This document shows positions 7,111 to 14,496 of a stretch of DNA of 25,029 bases, piece by piece. The notes under the pieces were generated by a model. The model ran no database searches and had not been told where the DNA came from. It was given only the letters and a program-made list of their open reading frames with translations. The stretch comes from Candidatus Peregrinibacteria bacterium. Its GTDB lineage: Bacteria > Patescibacteriota > Gracilibacteria > UBA1369 > UM-FILTER-53-11. How positions within the stretch are numbered: the stretch's first letter is position 1; each line of letters starts with the position of its first letter. The position numbers were made by a program, and so were the translations under genes. The stretch spans positions 1 through 25,029 of the forward strand of contig JAHFJU010000016.1 of NCBI GenBank assembly GCA_023245725.1. Direction: 5' to 3'.

Positions 7111-7739
7111 GTGGGAATTTTATTCGTTTTTATAATTTTGAGCAAGATTTCCAGCTCATCAATCGGAAGCCCCACAATGTTAGTTTTGTCACCAAGAATT
7201 TTTGCAACAAATCCCTTTGCGCGTCCTTGAATCGCATAACTCCCTGCTTTTCCAACCCACTGATTCGAGTCGAGATATTTCTCCAACTCATCACTCTCAA
7301 TTTTTCGAAATACAACGTCGGTAGTAACAACACTTGAAACAGTTTTTCCAGTACCGACATCGCATAGAACAAGCCCCGAAATTACCTGATGCGCTTTTTG
7401 TGACAACGACAAAAGCATTTTTTTTGCATCTGCTCTATCTTTCGGTTTTCCAAGGATTTTTTTACCGAGAACCCCGATTGTATCAACTCCTATCACGATC
7501 GTTTTTGGCATTTTTTTTGCTACATTTTTTTTGGATTTTTTCGTTTTATTCTCTAATGATTCGCGAACAGTTTTAGCTGCCTGCATCGCTTTTCCAAAAG
7601 CATTATACAAAGCAACATATGAAGGATTCTCCCCTTTTTTAATCTCATCAAAATCGGTCACCATTGTATTAAAGGTGTACCCACGTTTTTTCAAAAGGCG
7701 ACGACGCCATAAACTGCCAGAAGCAAGAATTAAATCCAT
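7107..7739 (-). CDS. maf: Maf-family nucleoside triphosphate pyrophosphatase
   Basis: Maf/HAM1-superfamily house-cleaning enzyme that hydrolyses non-canonical or selected nucleoside triphosphates to monophosphates. The 210-residue protein starts LILASGSLWRRRLL, a variant of the standard LASxSPRRxxLL substrate loop in which Pro is missing. The catalytic Asp is in VIGVDTI (D86), followed by GKILGKP-like KKILGKPKD, the Q-H-SG segment (HQVISGL), and AGSYAIQGRAKGFVAKILGD...NIVGLPI, all in family order. Residues about 59-79 are a Lys-rich insertion. TGA ends the gene inside the start of the YtxH-like gene. The gene is divergent from rpsT, with 63 bases between the two starts. Confidence 0.9.
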   Translation of the reverse strand: MDLILASGSLWRRRLLKKRGYTFNTMVTDFDEIKKGENPSYVALYNAFGKAMQAAKTVRESLENKTKKSKKNVAKKMPKTIVIGVDTIGVLGKKILGKPKDRADAKKMLLSLSQKAHQVISGLVLCDVGTGKTVSSVVTTDVVFRKIESDELEKYLDSNQWVGKAGSYAIQGRAKGFVAKILGDKTNIVGLPIDELEILLKIIKTNKIPT

Positions 7740-7763
7740 AAATAACAGGTTAAAAACATCGTG

Positions 7764-7793
7764 TTGACTTTTGCGGGGTCACTCTACTATAGT
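7764..7793 (+). promoter_or_regulatory. rpsT promoter (predicted near-leaderless)
   Basis: TTGACT (7764-7769), 18-base spacer, TATAGT (7788-7793). The S20 start codon at 7803 is 9 bases after the -10, so transcription should begin 0-3 bases ahead of it. It is the best sigma-70 match in the window, as expected for a ribosomal protein gene. Confidence 0.75.
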
Positions 7794-7802
7794 ATGCGGG
7801 CT

Positions 7803-8066
7803 ATGCCAATCAAACGCGCCGCTAAAAAGGCCTACCGACAATCAGAAAAGCACCGTCACGATAATCGCGTTCTCAAAGATGCGATGAAGAAAGACATCAA
7901 GGAGATAACAAAGCTCGTTGCAGCACAGAAACTTGAAGAGGCATCAAAAATGCTTCCTGCTGTGTATCAGGTAATAGATAAGGTCGCTCAAAAGAACCTT
8001 ATTCATAAGAAAAACGCTGCACATAAAAAATCTAGTGTGGCAAAATTGGTTTCTCCAAAGAAATAA
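7803..8066 (+). CDS. rpsT: 30S ribosomal protein S20
   Basis: Primary 16S rRNA-binding protein of the small subunit. The 87-residue product is the normal S20 length and shows the family's basic N terminus (MPIKRAAKKAYRQSEKHRHDNR) and the C-terminal helix with the IHKKNAAHKKSSVAKLV pattern. It is all-helical and very Lys/Ala-rich. The ATG at 7803 is chosen over an upstream in-frame ATG at 7794 and a GTG at 7761, because those lie at or inside the promoter and would add residues foreign to S20. The gene is monocistronic: it has its own promoter and a terminator 25 bases after the stop. Confidence 0.95.
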   Translation: MPIKRAAKKAYRQSEKHRHDNRVLKDAMKKDIKEITKLVAAQKLEEASKMLPAVYQVIDKVAQKNLIHKKNAAHKKSSVAKLVSPKK

Positions 8067-8090
8067 CCAATTTAATCTAAAAACTTATAA

Positions 8091-8115
8091 AATCCCTTTC
8101 ATGAGGGATTTTTTT
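8091..8115 (+). terminator. Rho-independent terminator after rpsT
   Basis: AATCCCT (8091-8097), loop TTCATG, AGGGATT (8104-8110), then a run of T. Perfect 7-base stem. Confidence 0.8.
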
Positions 8116-8169
8116 ATGTTCTGTACTAAGCAATATATCACCAACTCCTATTGCTTTTTCTCTGTTTTA

Positions 8170-8210
8170 TTGTTTAAATTACGATTAACAGGGTATAACC
8201 TACCTGTTAA
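8170..8210 (+). promoter_or_regulatory. Candidate promoter with palindromic operator upstream of the ECF sigma gene
   Basis: TTGTTT (8170-8175), 18-base spacer, TATAAC (8194-8199). The -10 lies in the centre of a perfect inverted repeat, TTAACAGG (8185-8192) and CCTGTTAA (8203-8210), which extends inward by TA/TA with one bulged base. This would be a repressor or activator site over the -10, or a hairpin at the 5' end of the leader. A second weaker candidate, TGTAAC (8229-8234) to TATCAT (8252-8257) with 17 bases between, is closer to the start codon. Confidence 0.45.
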
Positions 8211-8276
8211 GGGACTTTGAAGACGAATGTAACAAATTCCTAGGAGGCTTGTATCATATTACGTGAACACAACTAC

Positions 8277-8825
8277 ATGGCACTTATCACCGAAACGGTT
8301 GCTGAGTACACTCGCTACTACGAGGAGTACAAAAACGCGATCTACAACTACATTTTGTATCGAGTCAGATACGACAGAGATACAGCAGAAGACCTAACGG
8401 CCGATGTATTTGTTAAGGCTTTCGAAAATTTCGAGAAGTACGACAGAAAACGATCATTCAAAACGTGGATCTACACTATTGCGCATAATCACCTCATCAA
8501 TCACCTAACAGGTATAAAGCCAGTGGTGCAGCTAGACGACACGCTAGCCGCAAACCTCGAAGCTCAGACCGAACACTATGGCGATTCACTCGACCACCAA
8601 ATGATGATGGGGCAAATAGGCTCACTCATGGCAGATCTACCAGAAGCAACACGTGAACTACTCACGCTTCGCTTCGTCAATGACCTCTCGAACACCGAAA
8701 TTTCAGAAGTTCTCGGTAAAGATGAAGGCGCAGTGCGCACAGGACTCTCCCGAGCAATCGCAGCATTACGCAATAAATACACAGAACACCTCAGTAACCG
8801 AACATCACCACATGAATCCAACTAA
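8277..8825 (+). CDS. ECF-type RNA polymerase sigma factor
   Basis: A 182-residue sigma-70 family factor with only regions 2 and 4, the extracytoplasmic-function layout. Region 2 spans about 15-85: YKNAIYNYILYRVRYDRDTAEDLTADVF is the core-binding helix pair with the DxxDAEDLTQEVF-like motif, and FKTWIYTIAHNHLINHL is the -10 recognition helix. Region 4 spans about 118-172: LPEATRELLTLRFVNDLSNTEISEVLG followed by the helix-turn-helix recognition helix EGAVRTGLSRAIAALR. The next gene starts 14 bases before this stop, a coupling typical of a sigma factor with its membrane regulator. No Shine-Dalgarno sequence sits at the usual distance; a TAGGAGG occurs 30 bases upstream, with no start codon in frame near it. 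Confidence 0.92.
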   Translation: MALITETVAEYTRYYEEYKNAIYNYILYRVRYDRDTAEDLTADVFVKAFENFEKYDRKRSFKTWIYTIAHNHLINHLTGIKPVVQLDDTLAANLEAQTEHYGDSLDHQMMMGQIGSLMADLPEATRELLTLRFVNDLSNTEISEVLGKDEGAVRTGLSRAIAALRNKYTEHLSNRTSPHESN

Positions 8826-10437
8826 TTTACCACTATCGGAGCAAGACTTTGAAAAAAGTCTCTCATCGCTACCACGCTTTCAAATGAGCGCGCGCGGTGA
8901 TGAACTTTTCTATTCAAAGCTAAACGCACTCATCGCCACAAAGCGCTCTGAGCGTTATGTACAAGAAGACGTTCAAGAAAAGGCACCATCATTAGGTTTT
9001 GGATTTAAACGATTTGCTTTCTCATTTGGCCTCGGACTCTTTGCAGTAACAGCAAGTTTTACAGGATTAAGCTACCGAGATTCCGTAACATATGGCTCAC
9101 TACTTTATCCTATTAAAGAAGCTGCTGAAAATGTTGAAGGATTAGGCGCATTTACTACAGAGCAAAAAGTGAATACTGAACTTCGTTTCTCAGATCGCCG
9201 TTTACGTGAGAGCTGGCAAATTGTTGGTTCAGCTGACGACACTGGTGCATGGTTGATTCAAACTGCATATGCTCAAGGACCTGTTTCTACAAATTCAGAA
9301 AAAGCACAAAACCTCAAACACACGCTTTCTGAGATGAACAATCATGTAAGCAATGCCAGCCGCATTGTTGAATCTCAAACACTAGACGCAAAAGATGCAG
9401 TTGCCCTTCTCGATAACATTACTCAACACGCAGATGAACAAGTCTCAAGTTTGAAAAAAATGAGAGAACAGGCATCTGTAGAAAACAAGCTCGCAGTACA
9501 CATGGCAGCTGCAAGCGAAGAAAAATACCTTGTTAAGTTGATTGTTGCCCGTGAAGACATTCGCGAAGTTGCGTCAAAACAAGGAAACAATACCAGAGTA
9601 AGACTTGCTCAATTCTCTTCTATAATGCCCAACCAAGATGTTGCTGGAGTTGATTCTTCAAATGGATTCTCGGCATCTGATGCCTCAAACATGCAAGCGG
9701 CACAGTCGGCGCTAACACTACTTGGACAAAAAGTTAAACTTCTTCCTACTGATGAACAGGCAAAACTCTCGGCGCGTGTAGTAGAAGCTCAACGAGCACT
9801 TGATCAAGGAAAAACAGGTACAGCATACGGACTAAGCATTGCTCTTTCAAAACAAGTCGCCGAGGCACGAGGCGTTGTAAATGTTGATAATCAACAAGTT
9901 GCAGATGTACACACTAACTCTTCGACATATGTTGCTCCGCAACTACTACCAAACAATGTTCAAACCAATAACTCGGTTAGAATCAATCAGCAGCAACAAA
10001 ATGTGAATGTTTCCGCTCCTAATCAAAACAACAATGTGCGAGTACAACAGCAAGGAGTAAACGTACAAACCGCAGTTGGAGGAGTAAGCGTGTTCGATCT
10101 TCTAAATGCTGAACCTGCACAAAATGTTCAGGTAAATAATAACGTACAAGTTAATGTTCCACAGCAAAATGTTCAGACGAACCAACCAGTATCAATCACT
10201 CCTTCGAATGTTTACATTACGCCAGACGTAAACGTAAATTACGCACAGCCTCAAGTTACACAGCCGGTTACAGTACAACCTCAAGTTAATGTAACAATGC
10301 CTACTCCACAGATGTATCAGCCAAATGCGACTCAACCAGTAATCATAAACCAGCAACAATCATCTCAAGTACAAGTAACCCCGACGGTTAAAATACAAAT
10401 TCAACCGTTTGGCTCATCGGTAAATGTTGGACGATAA
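8812..10437 (+). CDS. Membrane DUF5667 protein, probable regulator of the ECF sigma factor, with Asn/Gln/Val-rich tail
   Basis: 541 residues from the ATG at 8812, which overlaps the sigma gene by 14 bases. The N-terminal 60 residues are hydrophilic and presumably cytoplasmic, one transmembrane helix spans about 66-88, and a DUF5667-like segment follows (SLLYPIKEAAENVEGLGAFT...TELRFSDRRLRE, about 96-135). Residues 160-350 are helical. From about 357 to the end the protein is low complexity, with repeated NVQTN, NVQVN, VNVP, QPQVNV units alternating Val with Asn/Gln/Pro. The sigma-DUF5667 pairing recurs in Patescibacteria and suggests an anti-sigma or envelope-sensing role, inferred from context. 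There is no zinc-binding anti-sigma motif. The tail would be extracytoplasmic and could be adhesive or amyloid-like. An ORF start at 8653 in the same frame lies wholly in the sigma gene and is rejected. Confidence 0.82.
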   Translation: MNPTNLPLSEQDFEKSLSSLPRFQMSARGDELFYSKLNALIATKRSERYVQEDVQEKAPSLGFGFKRFAFSFGLGLFAVTASFTGLSYRDSVTYGSLLYPIKEAAENVEGLGAFTTEQKVNTELRFSDRRLRESWQIVGSADDTGAWLIQTAYAQGPVSTNSEKAQNLKHTLSEMNNHVSNASRIVESQTLDAKDAVALLDNITQHADEQVSSLKKMREQASVENKLAVHMAAASEEKYLVKLIVAREDIREVASKQGNNTRVRLAQFSSIMPNQDVAGVDSSNGFSASDASNMQAAQSALTLLGQKVKLLPTDEQAKLSARVVEAQRALDQGKTGTAYGLSIALSKQVAEARGVVNVDNQQVADVHTNSSTYVAPQLLPNNVQTNNSVRINQQQQNVNVSAPNQNNNVRVQQQGVNVQTAVGGVSVFDLLNAEPAQNVQVNNNVQVNVPQQNVQTNQPVSITPSNVYITPDVNVNYAQPQVTQPVTVQPQVNVTMPTPQMYQPNATQPVIINQQQSSQVQVTPTVKIQIQPFGSSVNVGR

Positions 10438-10492
10438 AAGAAGTTCCAGAACCAATAAACAACATCTTTCTCGATAAAATTACGTGCGCTCC

Positions 10493-12400
10493 TCAATCAT
10501 CTACACCTTCTAAACCAAGAACTACAGCAATTCCATCTGAGGTTTCACCAAGAACACCAGATGGAGTTTTTCGTTTTTTGAAGGCACGATGAAATTCCTG
10601 TTCTACTTGAGCCCAATATTCCGGCAATGGCGCTGCCGTGAAATTAGATTTCCATTCGGCCAATTGCGCTCGATATTTATCATCTTTTTCTCCATATAAA
10701 TCATGCTTCCCAATTTTTGAATCCGCAGCAAATTTTTCATATTCATCCGTTAAAACCTGTAACATATCGGGCAAGATATTAAACAGCGAAAATTTAGTAC
10801 TATCATGATCTAAGACTGAATACGCCATCAATCGGCTAGTTGTTCCACGCAAATACCGACATTTATTTTTGTAAGACATGCCGTCCATCGTAGATAAATT
10901 ATGAATTCGATCAAGCAATTTCGCCATCAGTGCATAACGACGTTTCTCTTCACGATGCGATTTTTTATTGCTAGAAACCCCTGGTATTGTTCTTAAATTA
11001 AATAGGACTTTATCTAGTTTTGGATCGTCTGATTTTAGCCCTCCCCCACGTTCAGACTGTTCTGGCGGAAACTCCTTAAATGTCTTATTCGTACCTTCCT
11101 CTGGAGTATTAATATTAACAGGGATATCTCCACGTATATCTACAGGAATTATATTTGCCAGATCTGAAACACCGAAGTATCTATCTGTATTAGCAGCAAA
11201 TTTCGCCTGATGAGACGTTATAGGAGTCGACTTTGAAATAACTTTCAAAGATTCTTCCAGCAATTCAATATCTTCAGGCCACAAAAGCTTTATATAACGC
11301 TCAATGACAGAGTCTCTATCAAGCCCAAATCCGCTTTTTATTACACCATCATGGTCAACAGAAGAATCAATTTTCTCGGCGATTCCTTTCACTTTTTCAA
11401 TAACTTGATCGACAGATTGAGAAGTATCTTCATCAAGGTCGTGCAAAGCCAAAATAAAAGCCATCAAAACAAAATCAAACTGAATCCCACGCTTTTCAAT
11501 TACAAACGGCATAACATCTTTTAAAAAAAGACCTATTACTTCAATTGGATGATTTATATACGGCACCTTTTCAAACTCACGCATTCTTCCTGTTGGCTGT
11601 TGGTGATGAAGAGTCTTTGCAACTGAAACAGATTGATGAATCGCATCGATTAAACGTAGATAACGATTGCGTTTCCAAATTTCTTTTCGCGCCGAATGAT
11701 CCTTTGGCAATACATATTCAGCACCAGCATCACGAGTTTCTGATGTATCGCGGCGTTCAGTATTTTCAAGTAGCATCTGATAATATAAACGCAAAGTAGT
11801 AATATATTCCTTGTCGTGCCTAAAATAAGCGTTTCGCAAGCTGGAGTCTTGAATTCGCCAACTATCAGCTTCTGAGCCTTGCGTCATCTCATCGTTCAAA
11901 TCAAGCATATCAATAGCGCGCTCGTCATGTTTCTCGTCTGAAATTTCCCGTAAATTCGGATCAATCATGACAGCCAAAGCGCTCTTATATTGTTCTGGAA
12001 TTTTGTCTCCATACTCCATAACAACTACCTCTGAACCGCGCTCCACCGTAAATTTATTAGCGGAATGCCAATGTGAATTTAGAGCTTTTAAACCATTAAC
12101 AAGTTTATTTCGTTTATCTATAACTGACTCCCAAATTCGCTGAATACGCACGCGATGTTTCTCAGGTAATGAATCCTTTATTTTATCGAAACAAAGCTCC
12201 GGTGGAATATTCATGTTGTCCTTTTCCATTTGCCATAAATAAGCCTCTCCAACATCGTTACAATTTCCAATTTCGTTATTTAGAGGATAACGCGGTAGCA
12301 TTTTTAAAAAATACCCAATTTTAAGGTGGGCATTTTCAAGTCGCCGCGTTGGTGACTCGAGGCTACTTAGTAAAGCAAATTCAATATCATGCACTGGCAT
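10493..12400 (-). CDS. Divergent SpoT/MESH1-like HD-domain hydrolase
   Basis: A 635-residue protein with no visible (p)ppGpp synthetase, TGS or ACT domain. The core is an HD metal-dependent phosphohydrolase of the RelA/SpoT hydrolase type: VPYINHPIEV (H284), LALHDLDEDT (H320, D321, E324, D325) and AKLLDRIHNL (D497, N501) correspond to the HP, HD, ED and D-xxxN metal and nucleotide ligands. The HD-ED to DRxxN distance is about 170 residues against roughly 60 in SpoT, so a large insertion (about 345-480) splits the domain. Residues 1-235 are unfamiliar. A role in (p)ppGpp or related nucleotide hydrolysis is plausible but unproven. The ATG at 12400 is preferred to a TTG at 12436, which lies in the promoter. 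It ends 55 bases from the convergent sigma operon. Confidence 0.72.
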   Translation of the reverse strand: MPVHDIEFALLSSLESPTRRLENAHLKIGYFLKMLPRYPLNNEIGNCNDVGEAYLWQMEKDNMNIPPELCFDKIKDSLPEKHRVRIQRIWESVIDKRNKLVNGLKALNSHWHSANKFTVERGSEVVVMEYGDKIPEQYKSALAVMIDPNLREISDEKHDERAIDMLDLNDEMTQGSEADSWRIQDSSLRNAYFRHDKEYITTLRLYYQMLLENTERRDTSETRDAGAEYVLPKDHSARKEIWKRNRYLRLIDAIHQSVSVAKTLHHQQPTGRMREFEKVPYINHPIEVIGLFLKDVMPFVIEKRGIQFDFVLMAFILALHDLDEDTSQSVDQVIEKVKGIAEKIDSSVDHDGVIKSGFGLDRDSVIERYIKLLWPEDIELLEESLKVISKSTPITSHQAKFAANTDRYFGVSDLANIIPVDIRGDIPVNINTPEEGTNKTFKEFPPEQSERGGGLKSDDPKLDKVLFNLRTIPGVSSNKKSHREEKRRYALMAKLLDRIHNLSTMDGMSYKNKCRYLRGTTSRLMAYSVLDHDSTKFSLFNILPDMLQVLTDEYEKFAADSKIGKHDLYGEKDDKYRAQLAEWKSNFTAAPLPEYWAQVEQEFHRAFKKRKTPSGVLGETSDGIAVVLGLEGVDD

Positions 12401-12403
12401 ATA

Positions 12404-12455
12404 TTTTCTATTATGCGCTGGCACGGTATAATACAATATTGCGGCTTTAAATCAA
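12404..12455. promoter_or_regulatory. Overlapping divergent promoters for the HD hydrolase and thyA
   Basis: On the minus strand TTGATT (12455-12450), 16-base spacer, TATTAT (12433-12428), about 27 bases ahead of the HD-hydrolase ATG. On the plus strand a consensus TATAAT (12427-12432) with a weak TTTTCT 17 bases upstream points to thyA, giving a leader of about 70 bases. The two -10 boxes share five bases, so polymerase can occupy only one direction at a time. Confidence 0.55.
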
Positions 12456-12508
12456 GCAATTTTGCCAATTTACTGGATATTAGGGGTAATGATTTTTATG
12501 ATACGAAC

Positions 12509-13318
12509 ATGGAACAATACCTAAGTTTACTACAAGACGTGCTCGACAATGGAGAAGAAAAGACCGACAGAACAGGAGTGGGAACCATTTCTCTATTCGG
12601 AATGCAGCGAAAATATGACCTACGAGAGGGGTTTCCACTTGTGACTACAAAAAAAGTGCTTTTCGATGCGGTTTTATGGGAGTTATTATGGTTTTTACGC
12701 GGCTCAACAAACATTAATGATAACTTGAAAGAGCACACCCCAATTTGGAATGCGTGGGCAAATACAGAGGGAGAACTTGGACCAGTTTACGGGTATCAGT
12801 GGCGAAGCTGGGAGCGTTTTGTTTGGAACGGCAATGCATGGGAGCGCACTCACGTTGATCAAATTCAACAAGTAATAGATCAAATAAAGACCAACCCCGA
12901 TTCGCGCCGACTTATTGTTAGCGCATGGAATGTCGCAGATATAGACCGAATGGCTCTTCCTCCTTGCCACCTTCTTTTTCAATTTTACGTTGTAAATGGT
13001 CGACTCGACTGCCAACTTTATCAGCGCAGCGCCGATTTAGCGCTTGGTGTTCCGTTTAATATTGCAAGCTATGCAGTACTCATGCATATGATCGCTCAAG
13101 AATGTAACCTAGAAGCAGGAATTTTTACACACACACTCGGCGACGCACACATTTATTCAAATCATATTGAAGGAGTTAAAAAACAGTTAGCACGAAAGCC
13201 AAAAGACCTTCCGACGCTGCATATTGCAAAAAAATCTTTCTGGGAATTGCAGTTCTCAGATTTCGAATTAAGAGGATACGAACATGATAGTTTTATTAAA
13301 TTCCCCGTAGCTGTATAG
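12509..13318 (+). CDS. thyA: Thymidylate synthase ThyA
   Basis: Makes dTMP from dUMP using 5,10-methylene-tetrahydrofolate, releasing dihydrofolate. The 269-residue product is full length (E. coli 264). Seen: DRTGVGTISLFG (phosphate-binding R21), the W-F-L-RGSTN segment, SRRLIVSAWN (RR133-134), the catalytic cysteine in ALPPCHLLFQFYV (C153), QRSADLALGVPFNIASYA with the dUMP-binding Asn (N184), and HTLGDAHIYSNH. The C terminus ends FPVAV, close to the family's PVAV/I end that closes over the active site. The frame is open further upstream, but the ATG at 12509 fits the family N terminus and the upstream residues look like untranslated leader. folA follows after 53 bases and regenerates the folate cofactor. 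Confidence 0.95.
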   Translation: MEQYLSLLQDVLDNGEEKTDRTGVGTISLFGMQRKYDLREGFPLVTTKKVLFDAVLWELLWFLRGSTNINDNLKEHTPIWNAWANTEGELGPVYGYQWRSWERFVWNGNAWERTHVDQIQQVIDQIKTNPDSRRLIVSAWNVADIDRMALPPCHLLFQFYVVNGRLDCQLYQRSADLALGVPFNIASYAVLMHMIAQECNLEAGIFTHTLGDAHIYSNHIEGVKKQLARKPKDLPTLHIAKKSFWELQFSDFELRGYEHDSFIKFPVAV

Positions 13319-13371
13319 CGTACGATAGCTTAAGTGTGAGTTATTGCGAAAATTGTTAACAAATGTAAATT

Positions 13372-13881
13372 ATGAAATTTTCACTCATCGCAGCAATTGA
13401 CTCAAAAAATGGTATCGGAGTAAAAAATCGACTTCCATGGAGTATTCCTGAAGACTTGGATTTTTTTAATAAGATGACGACAGGCAACGGAAGAAACATT
13501 GTTATTATGGGCAAAAAAACATGGGAATCATTGCCTGAGAAATATCGCCCACTGCCACGTCGAATAAATTTTGTACTCACTAGAGATGCCGAGTACAAAG
13601 CAAAAGGAGGCATTGTGGCGAGTAGTATTGAAGACGCACTCGAGCGATCACTCTCACACCACCCCGATCACGTATTTATTATAGGCGGCGCAAATGTTTA
13701 TGAACAAGCAATTCAAGACCACCGCTGCGATACTTTATACATTACACAAGTAGAGGGCGAGCACGGCTGCGATGCATTTTTTCCAAAAATAGATGAGAGT
13801 GTTTTTGAAAAAGCCTTTGAGTCAAAATCGCGAACGGTAAATGGAGTTACATATCGATTCGCTAAATATATCAAAAGATAA
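13372..13881 (+). CDS. folA: Dihydrofolate reductase
   Basis: Reduces dihydrofolate to tetrahydrofolate with NADPH, recycling the product of the adjacent ThyA. The 169-residue protein (E. coli 159) shows SLIAAIDSKNGIGVKNRLPWSIPEDLDFF, containing the Met20-loop region with PW and the acidic active-site residue D28; the NADPH-binding VIMGKKTWESLP; PLPRRINFVLTRD; and FIIGGANVYEQAI. The end, CDAFFPKID...VTYRFAKYIKR, matches the family's last strands. The ATG overlaps an AT-rich leader with no Shine-Dalgarno. A strong hairpin begins at the stop codon. This is a chromosomal-type DHFR with nothing to suggest a resistance variant. Confidence 0.95.
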   Translation: MKFSLIAAIDSKNGIGVKNRLPWSIPEDLDFFNKMTTGNGRNIVIMGKKTWESLPEKYRPLPRRINFVLTRDAEYKAKGGIVASSIEDALERSLSHHPDHVFIIGGANVYEQAIQDHRCDTLYITQVEGEHGCDAFFPKIDESVFEKAFESKSRTVNGVTYRFAKYIKR

Positions 13882-13912
13882 AAAAGCTCTTCCGATTTTG
13901 GAAGAGCTTTTT
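13882..13912. terminator. Bidirectional Rho-independent terminator between folA and the PLDc_N gene
   Basis: AAAAGCTCTTCC (13882-13893), loop GATTTT, GGAAGAGCTTTT (13900-13911): a perfect 12-base stem flanked by A on the left and T on the right, so it can serve both convergent genes. Confidence 0.88.
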
Positions 13913-13937
13913 AAAATACAATATTCAACTACATAAC

Positions 13938-14333
13938 CTAAGAATGTGGAGTAGCAGGCGGAGTTTGTATAGTAGCAACTGGCTGTTGGTCAAATTTTCT
14001 CTTTTCAACAAAGTAGTAAATTAGTGCTCCAACAATTCCAGTAAACACCATTAATATTATCCACATTGGTTTGTTATCGACATTATGCTTTGCAGCATGT
14101 ACAAGCATCATAATCCAAAATACTGTAGAAAAAACTCCGATAATCAGCATTAAAATAATGATACCAATACCCCACCCTAAAAATCCCTTCGCCTGATTAG
14201 CTAATTCTTCACAAGGAACCTCTTGCCCATTAATAGAACATTTTCCAGCAGCTAATGCGACGTTCGTAAACAGAACCGATAGACTCGATAATATAGAAAT
14301 TACCAAAGTGTTTTTTGCAACTTTCTTTAACAT
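13938..14333 (-). CDS. Small membrane protein with PLDc_N-like domain
   Basis: A 131-residue protein with a probable signal peptide (residues 1-29: basic start, hydrophobic core, ALA-like end at VALAAG), a short extracytoplasmic piece with two cysteines (CSINGQEVPC), and two transmembrane helices at about 50-78 and 88-108. The helical pair carries the PLDc_N signature: FWIMMLVHAAKHNVDNKPMWIILMVFTGIVGALIYYFVEKRK, here spanning 72-113. PLDc_N is the membrane segment found at the front of cardiolipin synthases, but the phospholipase D catalytic domain (HKD motifs) is absent, and standalone copies have no assigned function. A Pro/Thr/Gln-rich tail follows. It has its own promoter (14372-14400) and converges on folA. 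Confidence 0.75.
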   Translation of the reverse strand: MLKKVAKNTLVISILSSLSVLFTNVALAAGKCSINGQEVPCEELANQAKGFLGWGIGIIILMLIIGVFSTVFWIMMLVHAAKHNVDNKPMWIILMVFTGIVGALIYYFVEKRKFDQQPVATIQTPPATPHS

Positions 14334-14371
14334 AAAAGTTCGTGATTAGTTAATAATAATATGCGGTGAAA

Positions 14372-14400
14372 AGTATATGTTTATTAGTATTGGTATACAA
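14372..14400 (-). promoter_or_regulatory. Promoter of the PLDc_N gene
   Basis: Minus strand TTGTAT (14400-14395), 17-base spacer, TATACT (14377-14372). Predicted leader about 30 bases. The remaining gene-free DNA between this gene and tyrA (14401-14496) shows nothing else that I can support. Confidence 0.6.
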
Positions 14401-14496
14401 GAACAAACTGTTTGAGAGTGAAAAACGGTTTGGTTATAAATGACATGCCGATTGAATAAAAGAGGAGATACTAAAAGATAAACCTCGATTCAACAA

